Shown piece after piece: positions 45,381 to 56,980 of a DNA stretch of 64,000 bases. The notes beneath the pieces are model-generated. The model ran no database searches. It saw nothing but the letters and a program-made list of their open reading frames with translations, and had not been told where the DNA came from. Origin of the DNA: Rubrivirga sp046845755. Its GTDB lineage: Bacteria > Bacteroidota > Rhodothermia > Rhodothermales > Rubricoccaceae. The translations under genes were made by a program, and so were the position numbers. Positions within the stretch are counted from its first letter, which is position 1. Each line of letters starts with the position of its first letter. The stretch is taken from assembly GCF_046845755.1 (NCBI RefSeq), contig NZ_CP177357.1, forward strand, positions 1,178,001-1,242,000, in the 5' to 3' direction.

Positions 45381-46997
45381 ATGCGCGCTCGCTACGACTA
45401 CCTCGTCATCGGCTCCGGCGTCGCCGGTCTGTCCTTCGCGCTCCGCGCCGCCGCGCACGGGACGGTGTGCGTGGTCACCAAAAAGGAGTCGGCCGAGAGC
45501 AACACGAACTACGCGCAGGGCGGCATCGCGGCGGTCATGGCCCCGGGCGACGACGTCGAGGCGCACGTCGAGGACACGCTCATCTCGGGCGCGGGGCTGT
45601 GCCACGAGGACGTGGTGCGGATGGTGGTGACGGAGGGCCCCGAGCGCGTCCGCGACCTTATCGACCTCGGCGCGCAGTTCGACCGCGACCCCGACGGCGA
45701 CCTCCACCTCGGCCGTGAAGGCGGCCACTCGGCCGACCGGATCGTGCACGCGACCGACATGACCGGCCGCGAAATCGAGCGGGCGCTGCTGACGGCCGTC
45801 CGCCGATCGAAAAACATCACCGTCCTCGAGTACCACTACGCGGTCAACTTGCTGACCGAGCACCAGCTCGGCGAATCCGTCGAGGCCGGCGACGCGCTGA
45901 CGTGCTTCGGGGCGTACGTGCTCGACAGCAAGACGGGCGTGGTCCACACCGTGCTGGCGCGGGCGACGCTGCTGGCGGCGGGCGGGGCGGGGCAGGTCTA
46001 CCAGCACACCACGAACCCGCCGGTCGCGACCGGCGACGGGATCGCGATGGCGTACCGGGCACGCGCGGTCGTGGCCAACATGGAGTTCATGCAGTTCCAC
46101 CCGACGAGCCTGTACCTGCCGGGCGCCGACTTCGGGGGGCGGAGCTTCCTGATCACCGAGGCCGTCCGCGGCGACGGCGGCCTGCTGACCAACCTGGCCG
46201 GCGAGCGCTTTATGCCCGCCTACGACGACCGCGAGGAGCTCGCGCCGCGCGACGTGGTCGCCCGCGCCATCGACGACCAGATGAAAAAGCGCGGCGACGA
46301 GCACGTCTGGCTCGACATCTCGCACAAGGACTCGGAGGCGGTGCTGAAGCATTTCCCGAACATCCAGGAGACGCTGCTGGCGCACGGCCTCGACATGACG
46401 GCGGGCCCGATCCCGGTCGTCCCGGCGGCCCACTACACGTGCGGCGGCGTGGTCGTGGACAACGAGGGCCGGACCTCGATCGCCGGGCTGTTCGCGTGCG
46501 GCGAGGTGACGTGCTCCGGGCTCCACGGCGCGAACCGGCTGGCGTCGAACTCGCTGCTGGAGGCGCTCGTCTACGCCCACAACGCCGTCGGCCCGGCGCG
46601 CGCGCACGCGGCGGCCGTCGGCCACCAGGAGCGGATCCCGGACTGGGACGAGTCGAACGCCGAGAACCCCAGCGAGTGGATCCTGGTATCGCACAACCGC
46701 GAGGAGCTGCGGCGCGTGATGCAGAGCTACGTCGGGATCGTGCGGAGCACGCTGCGGCTGGCGCGCGCGGCCCGGCGGATCGCGCTGATCCACCGCGAGA
46801 CGGAGGACTTCTACCAGCGCACCAAGCTGTCGGCCGAGCTGTGCGAGCTGCGCAACCTGGTGGCCGTCGCCCACCTCATCATCTCGTGCGCCCAGCGCCG
46901 CCACGAGAGCCGCGGCCTGCACACGATGGCCGACTACCCGGAGACCGACCCGGCCCAGCGGCACGACACCGTCTTCGTCGGCGGCGTCGAGGCGTGA
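45381..46997 (+). CDS. nadB: L-aspartate oxidase
   Basis: NadB oxidises L-aspartate to iminoaspartate, the first step of de novo NAD synthesis, with FAD as cofactor. The 538-residue product has the FAD motif VIGSGVAGLSFALRAA, SNTNYAQGGIAAV, LGREGGHSADRIVHATD, FMQFHPTSLY, and the active-site block HYTCGGVVVDNEGRTS with SGLHGANRLASNSLLEALV. Length is normal. NadA and NadC are not in the window. Its TGA overlaps the GTG of the following cytochrome gene (GTGA), implying co-translation. Confidence 0.95.
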   Translation: MRARYDYLVIGSGVAGLSFALRAAAHGTVCVVTKKESAESNTNYAQGGIAAVMAPGDDVEAHVEDTLISGAGLCHEDVVRMVVTEGPERVRDLIDLGAQFDRDPDGDLHLGREGGHSADRIVHATDMTGREIERALLTAVRRSKNITVLEYHYAVNLLTEHQLGESVEAGDALTCFGAYVLDSKTGVVHTVLARATLLAAGGAGQVYQHTTNPPVATGDGIAMAYRARAVVANMEFMQFHPTSLYLPGADFGGRSFLITEAVRGDGGLLTNLAGERFMPAYDDREELAPRDVVARAIDDQMKKRGDEHVWLDISHKDSEAVLKHFPNIQETLLAHGLDMTAGPIPVVPAAHYTCGGVVVDNEGRTSIAGLFACGEVTCSGLHGANRLASNSLLEALVYAHNAVGPARAHAAAVGHQERIPDWDESNAENPSEWILVSHNREELRRVMQSYVGIVRSTLRLARAARRIALIHRETEDFYQRTKLSAELCELRNLVAVAHLIISCAQRRHESRGLHTMADYPETDPAQRHDTVFVGGVEA

Positions 46998-49021
46998 GGG
47001 GCCTGGGGCACGGGGCCTGGGGCAGCGGCGCGGTCCGCAGTCTGTGGGCCGTCGCCCTGTTGGCGCTCGGGGCGTGCGCGGGCGGCGGCGAGGAGGCCGC
47101 GTTCGTCGGGCACGCGGACGCCGCCTACGTCGGCGCGGCGGCGTGCGCGTCGTGCCACGCCGACATCTCGGCGGCGTACGCCGGCCACGGCATGGCCCAG
47201 TCGATGGCGGAGTGGACGCCCGAGACGCGCATCGAGCCGACGCTCGACACGCCGATCGTCGACGCGAGCACCGGGTTCGAGTACCGCGTGGTCGAGGTCG
47301 ACGGCCGGCTCGCACAGGAAGAGCGCCAGCTCGCCGCCGACGGGACGGAGATCGCCCGGCTCGTCCGCCCGATGGACGTGATCGTCGGCTCCGGCGACGC
47401 GGCGCGGACGTACCTCGCCCGACGCGGCGACCGGTTTATCGAACTCCCGCTGACGTGGTACACCCAGGGTGGCGGGCGCTGGGACTGGAGCCCGGGGTAC
47501 GAGACCGGCAACCCCCGCTTCGACCGCGTCGTGCCCGACGGGTGCCTGTCGTGCCACACCGGCATCCCCCAGCGGCTCGTCGGCGTCGAGGACGGGGTCG
47601 TGTCGCTGCCCGACGGCATCGGGTGCGAGCGGTGTCACGGGCCGGGCTCGGTCCACGTCGAGGCGCGGCTTGCGAGCGATGGACCGGAGGGCCCCGACCC
47701 GACGATCGTCAACACGGCGCACCTCCCGCTCGAGCTCCGCCTCGACGTGTGCAGCCAGTGCCACTTGCACGCGACGGTCGACGTGCTCCGCGACGGGGAG
47801 ACGGCGTACTCGTACCGCCCCGGCCGGCCGCTCGCGGCGCACGAGGCGCTGTTCGCCGTGCCCGGCGTCGAGGAGGGCGCGGGCGTGGCCGTCGTGTCGC
47901 ACGCGGCGCGGATGCAGGCGAGCGCGTGCTTTCAGGAGTCGCTGGCGAGCGCTGCCCCGCTCGAGTGCGTGACGTGCCACGACCCGCACCGGGGCTTCGA
48001 GTCGCGGCCGGCAGGCGCGCCCAGCGCGTCGTGCGTGACGTGCCACGAGGGAATCGGGGAGGCGGTCCCGGCTGCGCTCCGCACCGAGCACCTCGCGCCG
48101 ACGGGCTGCGTGTCGTGCCACATGCCGCGTGTCGAGGCCCAGGACGCGCCGCACTCGTCGTTTACCGACCACTGGATCCGCGTCGTGGACGGGCCGGTGC
48201 GCGAGGCGGCGCCCCAGGTCGGGCGGAGCGGCGTGGTGTCGCCGCTGGCGGCGCGCGACCGGGACGGCGCGGAGGGCGGCCTCTACGAAGGCGTCGCCGC
48301 CGTGACCTACGGGATCCGCTCCGGCGACGCGCGCGCCGTCGCCCAGGGCGCGCAGTTCGTGACCATCGCGCTCGACCAGCTCGGCGACGGGTTTCCGGAC
48401 GCCCGGTTCGTGCTCGGGGTCGCCCTCTTGCAGGCCGGGCGCCCGGCCGACGCCCTCGCACCCCTCGCGGCCGCCGCCCAAGCCGCGACGCCCGACACCG
48501 AGCCCCAACGACTCGAAACGCTGGCGCGCGCGCTCGCCGATGCGGGCCGAGCCGGGGAGGCCGACGCCGCCTTCCGCCGCGCGATCGCCGCCCAGCCCCG
48601 GCGGCCGGCCTCGCGCCGCGAGCACGGCCGGTTCCTGCTGGCGCAGCGCCGCCCGGCCGACGAGGCGCTCCGGGAGGCGGTCCGCCTCGACCCCTGGGAT
48701 GCCGAGGCGCACCTTCTCCTTGGGCTCGCGCAGCGGGCGGCGGGGGAGGATCCCGACGCGAGCTGGCGCCAGGCCGTCCGCCTCGACCCCGACCTCGGGG
48801 CGGTGCTGGCGCCGGTCGTCGACGGCGCCGACGTGTTCGGGTGGCCGCGCCCGGCGCCGCTGGCGGCGAGCACGCCGGTCACCGTCTTTACCACGTCCGG
48901 CACGCGCGTCGCGAGTGGGGCGTGGGGCGAGGTGGCGCCCCGGCTGGCGCCCGGGATTGCCGTCGTGTCGACGCCCGCCGGCGTCCGCCGCGTCGCCGTC
49001 GCGCCCGGAGGGGAATTGTGA
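46994..49021 (+). CDS. Seven-heme c-type cytochrome lipoprotein with TPR domain
   Basis: The 675-residue product has a lipobox (LLALGACAG) and seven CxxCH heme sites: CASCH, CLSCH, CERCH, CSQCH, CVTCH twice and CVSCH. All lie within roughly the first 380 residues. The C-terminal part is a TPR solenoid (FVLGVALLQAGRPADALAPLAAAA, AEAHLLLGLAQRAAG). It resembles multiheme cytochrome/TPR proteins of the NrfA-CxxCH (cytochrome c3/c554-like) group of unknown electron partner. It is probably anchored on the periplasmic or outer surface. Its GTG start overlaps the nadB stop. Beyond its TGA the same frame continues as a heptad array. Confidence 0.88.
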   Translation: MRGLGHGAWGSGAVRSLWAVALLALGACAGGGEEAAFVGHADAAYVGAAACASCHADISAAYAGHGMAQSMAEWTPETRIEPTLDTPIVDASTGFEYRVVEVDGRLAQEERQLAADGTEIARLVRPMDVIVGSGDAARTYLARRGDRFIELPLTWYTQGGGRWDWSPGYETGNPRFDRVVPDGCLSCHTGIPQRLVGVEDGVVSLPDGIGCERCHGPGSVHVEARLASDGPEGPDPTIVNTAHLPLELRLDVCSQCHLHATVDVLRDGETAYSYRPGRPLAAHEALFAVPGVEEGAGVAVVSHAARMQASACFQESLASAAPLECVTCHDPHRGFESRPAGAPSASCVTCHEGIGEAVPAALRTEHLAPTGCVSCHMPRVEAQDAPHSSFTDHWIRVVDGPVREAAPQVGRSGVVSPLAARDRDGAEGGLYEGVAAVTYGIRSGDARAVAQGAQFVTIALDQLGDGFPDARFVLGVALLQAGRPADALAPLAAAAQAATPDTEPQRLETLARALADAGRAGEADAAFRRAIAAQPRRPASRREHGRFLLAQRRPADEALREAVRLDPWDAEAHLLLGLAQRAAGEDPDASWRQAVRLDPDLGAVLAPVVDGADVFGWPRPAPLAASTPVTVFTTSGTRVASGAWGEVAPRLAPGIAVVSTPAGVRRVAVAPGGEL

Positions 49022-49036
49022 AGCGGTTTCGACCGA

Positions 49037-49267
49037 GCCGTCGGTGCCCTCGAGAGGACGGTCGGCCCCCTCGAGGGCGCCGTCGGCACCACCGAGGGGG
49101 CCGTTGTCGCTTTTGAGGGAGCCGTCGTCGCCCTGGACGGAGCCGTCGGCACTACGGAGGGCGCGGTGGCCGATCTCGAGGACGGCGTCGCTGCCTTGGA
49201 GGGCGCGGTTGGTGCCATCGAACGGCCGATCGCCGCCTCCGAGGGAGCCATCGCCCACATCGAGCGG
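49037..49267 (+). repeat. 21-bp degenerate tandem repeat, 11 units (heptads AVGALEG)
   Basis: Eleven 21-bp units run in the same frame as the cytochrome gene, beginning 15 bp after its TGA. They encode AVGALER, TVGPLEG, AVGTTEG, AVVAFEG and so on, with V and L/I at coiled-coil a/d spacing. The frame stays open to TAA at 49391-49393. No good start codon exists inside before GTG 49166. It could be a lost or read-through tail. The remaining gap to rimP at 49621 holds the rimP leader. Confidence 0.8.
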
Positions 49268-49469
49268 GTCGTCGTCGTGCGAGTCCTGGGGCGCGCCGAG
49301 CGAGCGCGGGGTGGATCGGGACGGGGAGCGTCCCGTGCGAGCAGGCCCCGTCGGCCGGCTGCGCGAGCGGAACCGCTCCCGGCCTGGACATAACGCAGAA
49401 TGCACACGAAACGGGGGATCAGAGGGCTCCAGGGGCCGTTGATGGATTGCGACGCCCGGGCCCCCGACG

Positions 49470-49477
49470 TACCTTCG
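49470..49477 (+). promoter_or_regulatory. TACCTTCG box of the rimP-nusA-infB operon
   Basis: TACCTTCGG would start transcription near 49485, giving a structured leader of about 135 nt before rimP. GCTCC-TCTGC-GGAGC and GGGTGG-CCTG-CCACCC hairpins follow. Confidence 0.5.
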
Positions 49478-49571
49478 GGAGTGCTCCTCTGCGGAGCGAG
49501 CCTTGGGTGGCCTGCCACCCGTTGTTTTCGGCGTCCCGCCCGGGTCCGACCCCCGGCCGACCGCCCGAGCG

Positions 49572-49598
49572 ACGCCCGTTCCGCCGAACGGGCGTTTT
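49572..49598 (+). terminator. Intrinsic terminator/attenuator in the rimP leader
   Basis: ACGCCCGTT pairs with AACGGGCGT around CCGCCG and is followed by TTTT. It lies 23 bp before rimP and after the TACCTTCG promoter, so read-through must be allowed. NusA-linked attenuation of this operon is known in other bacteria, so a feedback role is plausible. Confidence 0.6.
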
Positions 49599-49620
49599 CC
49601 GTCTCTATCCCCCGCCTCGC

Positions 49621-50082
49621 TTGTCCACCTCCGCCAGCCCGCTCGCCGACCGCATCCGCGCCCTCGCTGAAGAGGCCGTGGCCGACACCGACCTGTTCGT
49701 GGTCGGCGTCGAGGTGCGCGGCTTCGAGGGGAGCCGCGTCGTGGAGGTGCTCGTCGACTCGCCCGGCGTCGCCGACGCCAAGGCGCTGACGGCGGTGAGC
49801 CGCTCGCTCGGGTTCGTGCTCGAGACCGAGGACGTCGTCAAGGGCCGCTACCGGCTCGACGTCTCGACGCCGGGCGCCGACCAGCCGCTCGTCGACGCGC
49901 GGCAGTACGCCAAGCACGTCGGCCGGCCGCTCGCGGTCACCTTCGAGCGGGCCCAGGACGAGGTCGTGACCGTCCAGGGCGAGCTCGTCGCCGCCGACAG
50001 CGAGACGTTGACGCTCGACGGCGAGACCGCCCCGATCCCCCTCGACGCCGTCCGCGACGCCCGCGTCGTCCTGCCCTGGTGA
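49621..50082 (+). CDS. rimP: Ribosome maturation factor RimP
   Basis: RimP assists late 30S assembly. The 153-residue product has LADRIRALAEEAVADTDLFVVGVEVRGF at the start, the VSRSLGFVLETEDVV segment, and the signature YRLDVSTPGADQPL. A C-terminal SH3-like domain follows. The TTG at 49621 gives the usual length; upstream in-frame codons read through the leader hairpin and are not conserved. Followed by nusA and infB in the order widespread among bacteria. Confidence 0.9.
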   Translation: MSTSASPLADRIRALAEEAVADTDLFVVGVEVRGFEGSRVVEVLVDSPGVADAKALTAVSRSLGFVLETEDVVKGRYRLDVSTPGADQPLVDARQYAKHVGRPLAVTFERAQDEVVTVQGELVAADSETLTLDGETAPIPLDAVRDARVVLPW

Positions 50083-50085
50083 TCG

Positions 50086-50138
50086 GTCGTCGGCGCCGCC
50101 CGACCACCGACAACTGACAACCGAACACCGACACCCCT
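50086..50138. repeat. Short-period repeat between rimP and nusA (CCGACAACTGACAACCGA)
   Basis: The gap consists of TCGGTCGTCGG, then CCGACCACCGACAACTGAC and ACCGAACACCGACACC. The left part complements the right, and the ACAAC(T/C)GAC steps repeat with 7-8 base period. Same loose class as those at 700, 9035, 39813 and 54535. Confidence 0.5.
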
Positions 50139-51641
50139 ATGCAGTCCACCGTCCTCGTTTCCTCCTTCGCCGAGATCGCGCGCGAGAAGGACATCGACCG
50201 CGACACGCTCCAGGTCATCATCGAGGACGTGTTCCGCGCGATGATCGCCAAGCGCTACGGGGCCGACGACCCCGAGGCGTTCCAGATCGTGTTCAACCCG
50301 GACAACGGGGACTACCAGATCCTGCACGTCCGCGAGGTCGTCGAGGACTACGACCTCGAGGACCCCGTGCTCCAGATCGAGTACTCCGACGCCGTCGCCA
50401 TCGACGAGGAGTACGACATCGAGGACCAGGTCGCCATCAAGATCCTGATTGAGGACTTCGGGCGCCGCGCCGTCCAGGCCGCGCTCCAGACGTTCCGCCA
50501 GCGGATCCGCGACATCGAGAAGGAGAACATCCACCGCGAGTACTCCGAGCTCATCGACGAGATCGTGGTCGGCGAGATCTACCAGACGCGCCGCCGCGAG
50601 GTCCTCGTGCTCCACAACAAGACAGAGCTCGTGCTCCCGCGCCAGGAGCAGATCCCCAAGGACCGCTACCGCAAGGGCGACATGCTCCGGGCCGTCGTGC
50701 TCGACGTCGACCGCGACGCGGGCGCCAGCCCCCAGGTCATCGTCAGCCGCGTGGCGCCGGTCTTTATCGAGCGGCTCTTCGAGCTCGAGGTGCCCGAGAT
50801 CTACGACGGCATCATCGAGATCAAGAAGATCGTCCGGCTGCCCGGCGAGCGCGCCAAGATGGCCGTCATCAGCCACGACGACCGGGTCGACCCCGTCGGC
50901 GCGTGCGTCGGCGTCAAGGGCTCGCGGATCCACGCCGTCGTCCGCGAGCTGCAGGGCGAGAACATCGACGTGGTGCCGTGGACCGACAACACGATCGACT
51001 TTATCAAGCGCTCGCTCGCGCCGGCCAAGCCGATCGCCGTCGAGCTCAACGACGAGCTGACCCCGCCCCGCGCCCGCGTCACCGTCCCCGCCGACGAGGT
51101 CTCGATGGCGATCGGCCGCGGCGGGCAGAACATCCGGCTCGCGTCGATGCTGACCGGCTACGAGCTCGACGTCTACCGCGACATCAAGGCCGACGAGGAG
51201 GACGTCGACATCGACGAGTTCTCCGACGTCATCCCGTCTGCGATCATCCAGTCGCTCAAGGACATCGGCTGCGACACGGCCAAGGCCGTCTTGGAGCTCC
51301 AGCCGTCCGAGCTGGCGCGCCGGACGGGGCTGACCGACGAGCAGGCCCAAAAGATCACCTGGCTCATGGAGGCCGAGTTCGAGCGCGACGCCGACGGCGA
51401 GGCGCCCGACACCTCCGAGCTGGCGGCCGACCTCTCGGCCGACCTCGCCGCCTCCGCCCAGGCGGCCGAGGCCGCCAACGGCGAGGCGCCCGACGCCGAT
51501 CCTACGGCCGAGGCTGCCGACGCCCCGGCGGCCGAGGCCGACGAGACCAAGCCCGCCGCTGACGCGGCCGAGCCCGAGACGGAGCCCGTCTCGGAAACGG
51601 CCGCCGACGACACCGACGATTCCGACGACACGGCGGCGTAA
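50139..51641 (+). CDS. nusA: Transcription factor NusA
   Basis: NusA binds RNA polymerase and governs pausing, termination and antitermination. The 500-residue product has the N-terminal RNAP-binding domain (IIEDVFRAMIAKRYG), an S1 domain (about 135-200), two KH domains (ISHDDRVDPVGACVGVKGSRI and VSMAIGRGGQNIRLASMLTGY) and one helix-hairpin-helix repeat (ELARRTGLTDEQAQKI). The tail of about 80 residues is Asp/Glu/Ala-rich and without fold. It ends in the arm of a hairpin upstream of infB. Confidence 0.96.
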   Translation: MQSTVLVSSFAEIAREKDIDRDTLQVIIEDVFRAMIAKRYGADDPEAFQIVFNPDNGDYQILHVREVVEDYDLEDPVLQIEYSDAVAIDEEYDIEDQVAIKILIEDFGRRAVQAALQTFRQRIRDIEKENIHREYSELIDEIVVGEIYQTRRREVLVLHNKTELVLPRQEQIPKDRYRKGDMLRAVVLDVDRDAGASPQVIVSRVAPVFIERLFELEVPEIYDGIIEIKKIVRLPGERAKMAVISHDDRVDPVGACVGVKGSRIHAVVRELQGENIDVVPWTDNTIDFIKRSLAPAKPIAVELNDELTPPRARVTVPADEVSMAIGRGGQNIRLASMLTGYELDVYRDIKADEEDVDIDEFSDVIPSAIIQSLKDIGCDTAKAVLELQPSELARRTGLTDEQAQKITWLMEAEFERDADGEAPDTSELAADLSADLAASAQAAEAANGEAPDADPTAEAADAPAAEADETKPAADAAEPETEPVSETAADDTDDSDDTAA

Positions 51642-51663
51642 GCGCCGTCCCCCTAGTTTTTTT
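51629..51663 (+). terminator. Hairpin plus T7 between nusA and infB
   Basis: ACGGCG pairs with CGCCGT across the nusA stop, followed after 8 bp by TTTTTTTG. It may be a weak attenuator. The TAGTTTTTTTG may alternatively be a TAnnTTTG-type internal promoter for infB, whose ATG is 41 bp after the TAG. Confidence 0.4.
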
Positions 51664-51697
51664 GACGGCCCCGCCGTTTCCGCCCCCGCCTCAGCGA

Positions 51698-54523
<2,826 letters not shown>

Positions 54524-54534
54524 AGGGACGGAGG

Positions 54535-54588
54535 GGTGCGGGATGAGAGGCATGGGCCTTTCCCGCATCCCTCATCCCGTATCCCCCA
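54535..54588. repeat. Self-complementary GCGGGATGAG / CTCATCCCG junction repeat
   Basis: GTGCGGGATGAGAGG faces CCGCATCCCTCATCCCGTAT and CCCATCCC. It fills the infB-rbfA gap and closely resembles the repeat at 39813, though the genes are unrelated. Confidence 0.55.
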
Positions 54589-54594
54589 TCCCTC

Positions 54595-55005
54595 ATGTCT
54601 ATTCGCACCGAGCGCGTCGGCCGCATGATCCAGCGAGAGATCGCCGACATCCTGCAGCAGGACTTCGCCAACGTCGGCCCGTCGCTCGTCACCGTCACCG
54701 GCGTCCGCATGACGGACGACCTCGGCACGGCGTACGTCGACGTGTCGATCCTGGGCGGGACGGACCTCGAGCGCAAGCAGGCCCTCGTCGGCTTGGACAG
54801 CCAGTCGACCGAGATTCGCTACGCGCTCGCGCAGCGGATCCGGCACCAGCTCAAGCGGATGCCCGACCTCAAGTTCTTCTTGGACGAGGGCCCGCAGCGC
54901 CGCGCGCGGATGGACGACATCTTCGCCCAGATCGCCGCCGACCGACCGGCCGCCGAGCCCGAGGCCGACGACGCCGACGAGGCGCCCTCGCGTGGCGAGT
55001 ATTGA
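54595..55005 (+). CDS. rbfA: Ribosome-binding factor A
   Basis: RbfA helps process the 16S 5' end and mature the 30S. The 136-residue product has TERVGRMIQREIADILQQDF, VTVTGVRMTDDLGTAYVDVSI and LKRMPDLKFFLDEG, the family core. The last 25 residues are an acidic tail. It follows infB by 71 bp filled by a hairpin repeat, and precedes truB. Confidence 0.94.
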   Translation: MSIRTERVGRMIQREIADILQQDFANVGPSLVTVTGVRMTDDLGTAYVDVSILGGTDLERKQALVGLDSQSTEIRYALAQRIRHQLKRMPDLKFFLDEGPQRRARMDDIFAQIAADRPAAEPEADDADEAPSRGEY

Positions 55006-55054
55006 TGGCAGGGACGAGGTCGAGAGGAGAGAGGCCCCACGCCCGGCGGACGCC

Positions 55055-55765
55055 GTGACCGACGACCTCCGCATCGTAACTGCCGGCGCTCCGCTGGCGC
55101 CGGTCGAGCCGGCGGCCCTCTTGGTCGACAAGCCCGACGGGATGTCGTCGTTCGGCGTCGTCAAGGCCGTCCGCCGCGCCGTCGGCGTCAAGAAGGTGGG
55201 GCACGCGGGCACGCTCGACCCGATGGCGACCGGCCTGCTCATCGTGCTCGTCGGCCGCGGCGCGACGCGCCAGCAGGACCGGTTCATGGGCCTCCCGAAG
55301 ACCTACACGGCCACGATCCGGCTCGGGCAGACGACGCCGAGCTACGACGCCGACTCCGAGGTCGAGACGACCGTCGACGCGAGCGGGGTGACCGACGACG
55401 CCATCGAGGCCGCGCTGGCGGCGTTCCGGGGCGACATCCAGCAGCGGCCCCCGGCGTACTCCGCCATCAAGCGCGGCGGCGAGCGGCTGTACAAAAAGGC
55501 CCGGCGGGGCGAGGAGGTCGTCGTCGAGCCTCGCGCCACGACCGTCTACGCCTTCGACGTGGTCGAGCGCCGCGGCGACGACCTCGACGTGCGCGTCGAG
55601 TGCTCGAAGGGCACGTACGTCCGCTCGCTCGGGCACGACCTGGGCCAGGCGCTCGGCGTCGGCGGCCACCTGGTGGCCCTGCGCCGCGAGGCCATCGGCC
55701 CGTTCCAGGCGGCGGAGGCGTGGGCGCTCGGCGCGCTCGAAGACGCCGCCGACACCCGGCCATGA
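55055..55765 (+). CDS. truB: tRNA pseudouridine(55) synthase
   Basis: TruB makes pseudouridine 55 in the T loop of tRNAs. The 236-residue product has LLVDKPDGMSSFGVVKAV, the catalytic Asp in HAGTLDPMATGLL, and the RPPAYSAIKRGGERLYKKAR and GTYVRSLGHDLG blocks. The GTG at 55055 is chosen; a GTG at 54992 would overlap rbfA and add 21 non-conserved residues. The TGA overlaps the ribF start (ATGA). Confidence 0.94.
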   Translation: MTDDLRIVTAGAPLAPVEPAALLVDKPDGMSSFGVVKAVRRAVGVKKVGHAGTLDPMATGLLIVLVGRGATRQQDRFMGLPKTYTATIRLGQTTPSYDADSEVETTVDASGVTDDAIEAALAAFRGDIQQRPPAYSAIKRGGERLYKKARRGEEVVVEPRATTVYAFDVVERRGDDLDVRVECSKGTYVRSLGHDLGQALGVGGHLVALRREAIGPFQAAEAWALGALEDAADTRP

Positions 55766-56685
55766 CGCGCGAGCACGGCGACGACCTCACCCCGAACCCC
55801 GCCTCCGTCGTCACGACGGGCACCTTCGACGGGGTCCACGTCGGCCACCAGGCCATCGTTCGCTACCTCGTCGCTCGCGCCGCCGAGATCGGCGGGGTCC
55901 CGACCGTCGTCACCTTCGACCCGCACCCGCGCGAGGTGCTGACCGGCCACCACATCCCGCTCTTGACCACGCTCGACGAACGCGCCGACGCGCTCCAGGC
56001 GCTCGGCGTCGAGCGGTTCGTGGTGCTCCCGTTCTCGCGCGACCTGTCGCTGCTGGCGCCCGACGCCTACGTCCGCGACGTGCTCGTCGGGCAGGTCGGG
56101 ATGCGCGAGATCGTGATCGGCTACGACCACCGCTTCGGCCGGAAGGCCGCCGGCGACCGCGCGCTCTTGGAGGCGCTCGGCCCCGACCTCGGGTTCTCCG
56201 TCGACGTGATCCCCGAGCAGATCGACGGCGACCTCACCGTCTCGTCGACCGCCGTCCGGCGCCTGCTGGGGGAGGGCGACGCCGCGCGCGCGGCGCAGCT
56301 GCTGGGGCGCCCGTACCGCCTCACCGGCACCGTCGTCAAGGGCGACCAGCGGGGCCGCACGATCGGGTACCCCACGGCGAACGTGGTGCCGTCGCACCCG
56401 GCGAAGCTGGTCCCGCGCGAGGGCGTCTACGCCGTCCGCGCCCGGCTGGCGGACGGGACGGAAGCCGGCGGGATGATGAACGTCGGCCGCCGCCCCACGT
56501 TTGAGACCGACGGCGCCCGGACCGTCGAGGTCCATCTCTTCGACTTCGCGGGCGACCTCTACGGCCAGCGGCTCGCGGTCGACGTGCTGGCGCGGCTGCG
56601 CGACGAGCGCCGGTTCGACGGCGTCGACGCCCTCGTCCGCCAGCTGGGCGCCGACGAGGCCGCGGCCCGCGCCGCCCTCGCCTGA
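55762..56685 (+). CDS. ribF: Bifunctional riboflavin kinase/FAD synthetase
   Basis: RibF phosphorylates riboflavin to FMN and adenylylates it to FAD. The 307-residue product has the nucleotidyltransferase motif TTGTFDGVHVGHQAIV, FDPHPREVL and VIGYDHRFGRKAAGD in the N-terminal half. The kinase motif GRTIGYPTANV and FDFAGDLYGQRLAV lie in the C-terminal half. It is coupled to truB. The FAD it makes serves many flavoproteins of this window (NadB, LhgO, BLUF), though that is not a specific link. Confidence 0.95.
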   Translation: MTREHGDDLTPNPASVVTTGTFDGVHVGHQAIVRYLVARAAEIGGVPTVVTFDPHPREVLTGHHIPLLTTLDERADALQALGVERFVVLPFSRDLSLLAPDAYVRDVLVGQVGMREIVIGYDHRFGRKAAGDRALLEALGPDLGFSVDVIPEQIDGDLTVSSTAVRRLLGEGDAARAAQLLGRPYRLTGTVVKGDQRGRTIGYPTANVVPSHPAKLVPREGVYAVRARLADGTEAGGMMNVGRRPTFETDGARTVEVHLFDFAGDLYGQRLAVDVLARLRDERRFDGVDALVRQLGADEAAARAALA

Positions 56686-56880
56686 CGGATCCCGGCTTGG
56701 CAGGAAGGGGAGAGGTGACCGGTTTGCGTCAGCGCCGCTCGCGTCCGGCCGCCGACTCGCGCCCACCTGCTTGCGACGCCCACCCGGCTTGCGCCCACCC
56801 TACCGCGCCCCCGCCGGCCCCGCCGTCGCCCGCCTGCTCGCGTGAAGCCCCGGCGGAGGCCCGTCCAGGCCCGATCCCGC

Positions 56881-56889
56881 TACCTTTTG
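56881..56889 (+). promoter_or_regulatory. TACCTTTTG box of rpsO
   Basis: TACCTTTTG is the most canonical of the TAnnTTTG-like boxes here. The leader would be about 85 nt and contains CGATCGGGGAGGCGG and AGATCGGCAGAGGATCG stretches that could fold, in line with S15 autoregulation in other bacteria. The 195 bp before it hold no gene. Confidence 0.5.
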
Positions 56890-56980
56890 TCCCGGCGCAC
56901 GAGGCGCCCACCGACTGTTTCCCCACACCCGATCGGGGAGGCGGTCTTCTCCCGTATCGCAGATCGGCAGAGGATCGACC

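Noticed and set aside
46934..49405. Long antisense open frame over the multiheme cytochrome gene
   Set aside because: The plus strand encodes seven clear heme motifs and TPRs; the antisense product is low-complexity.
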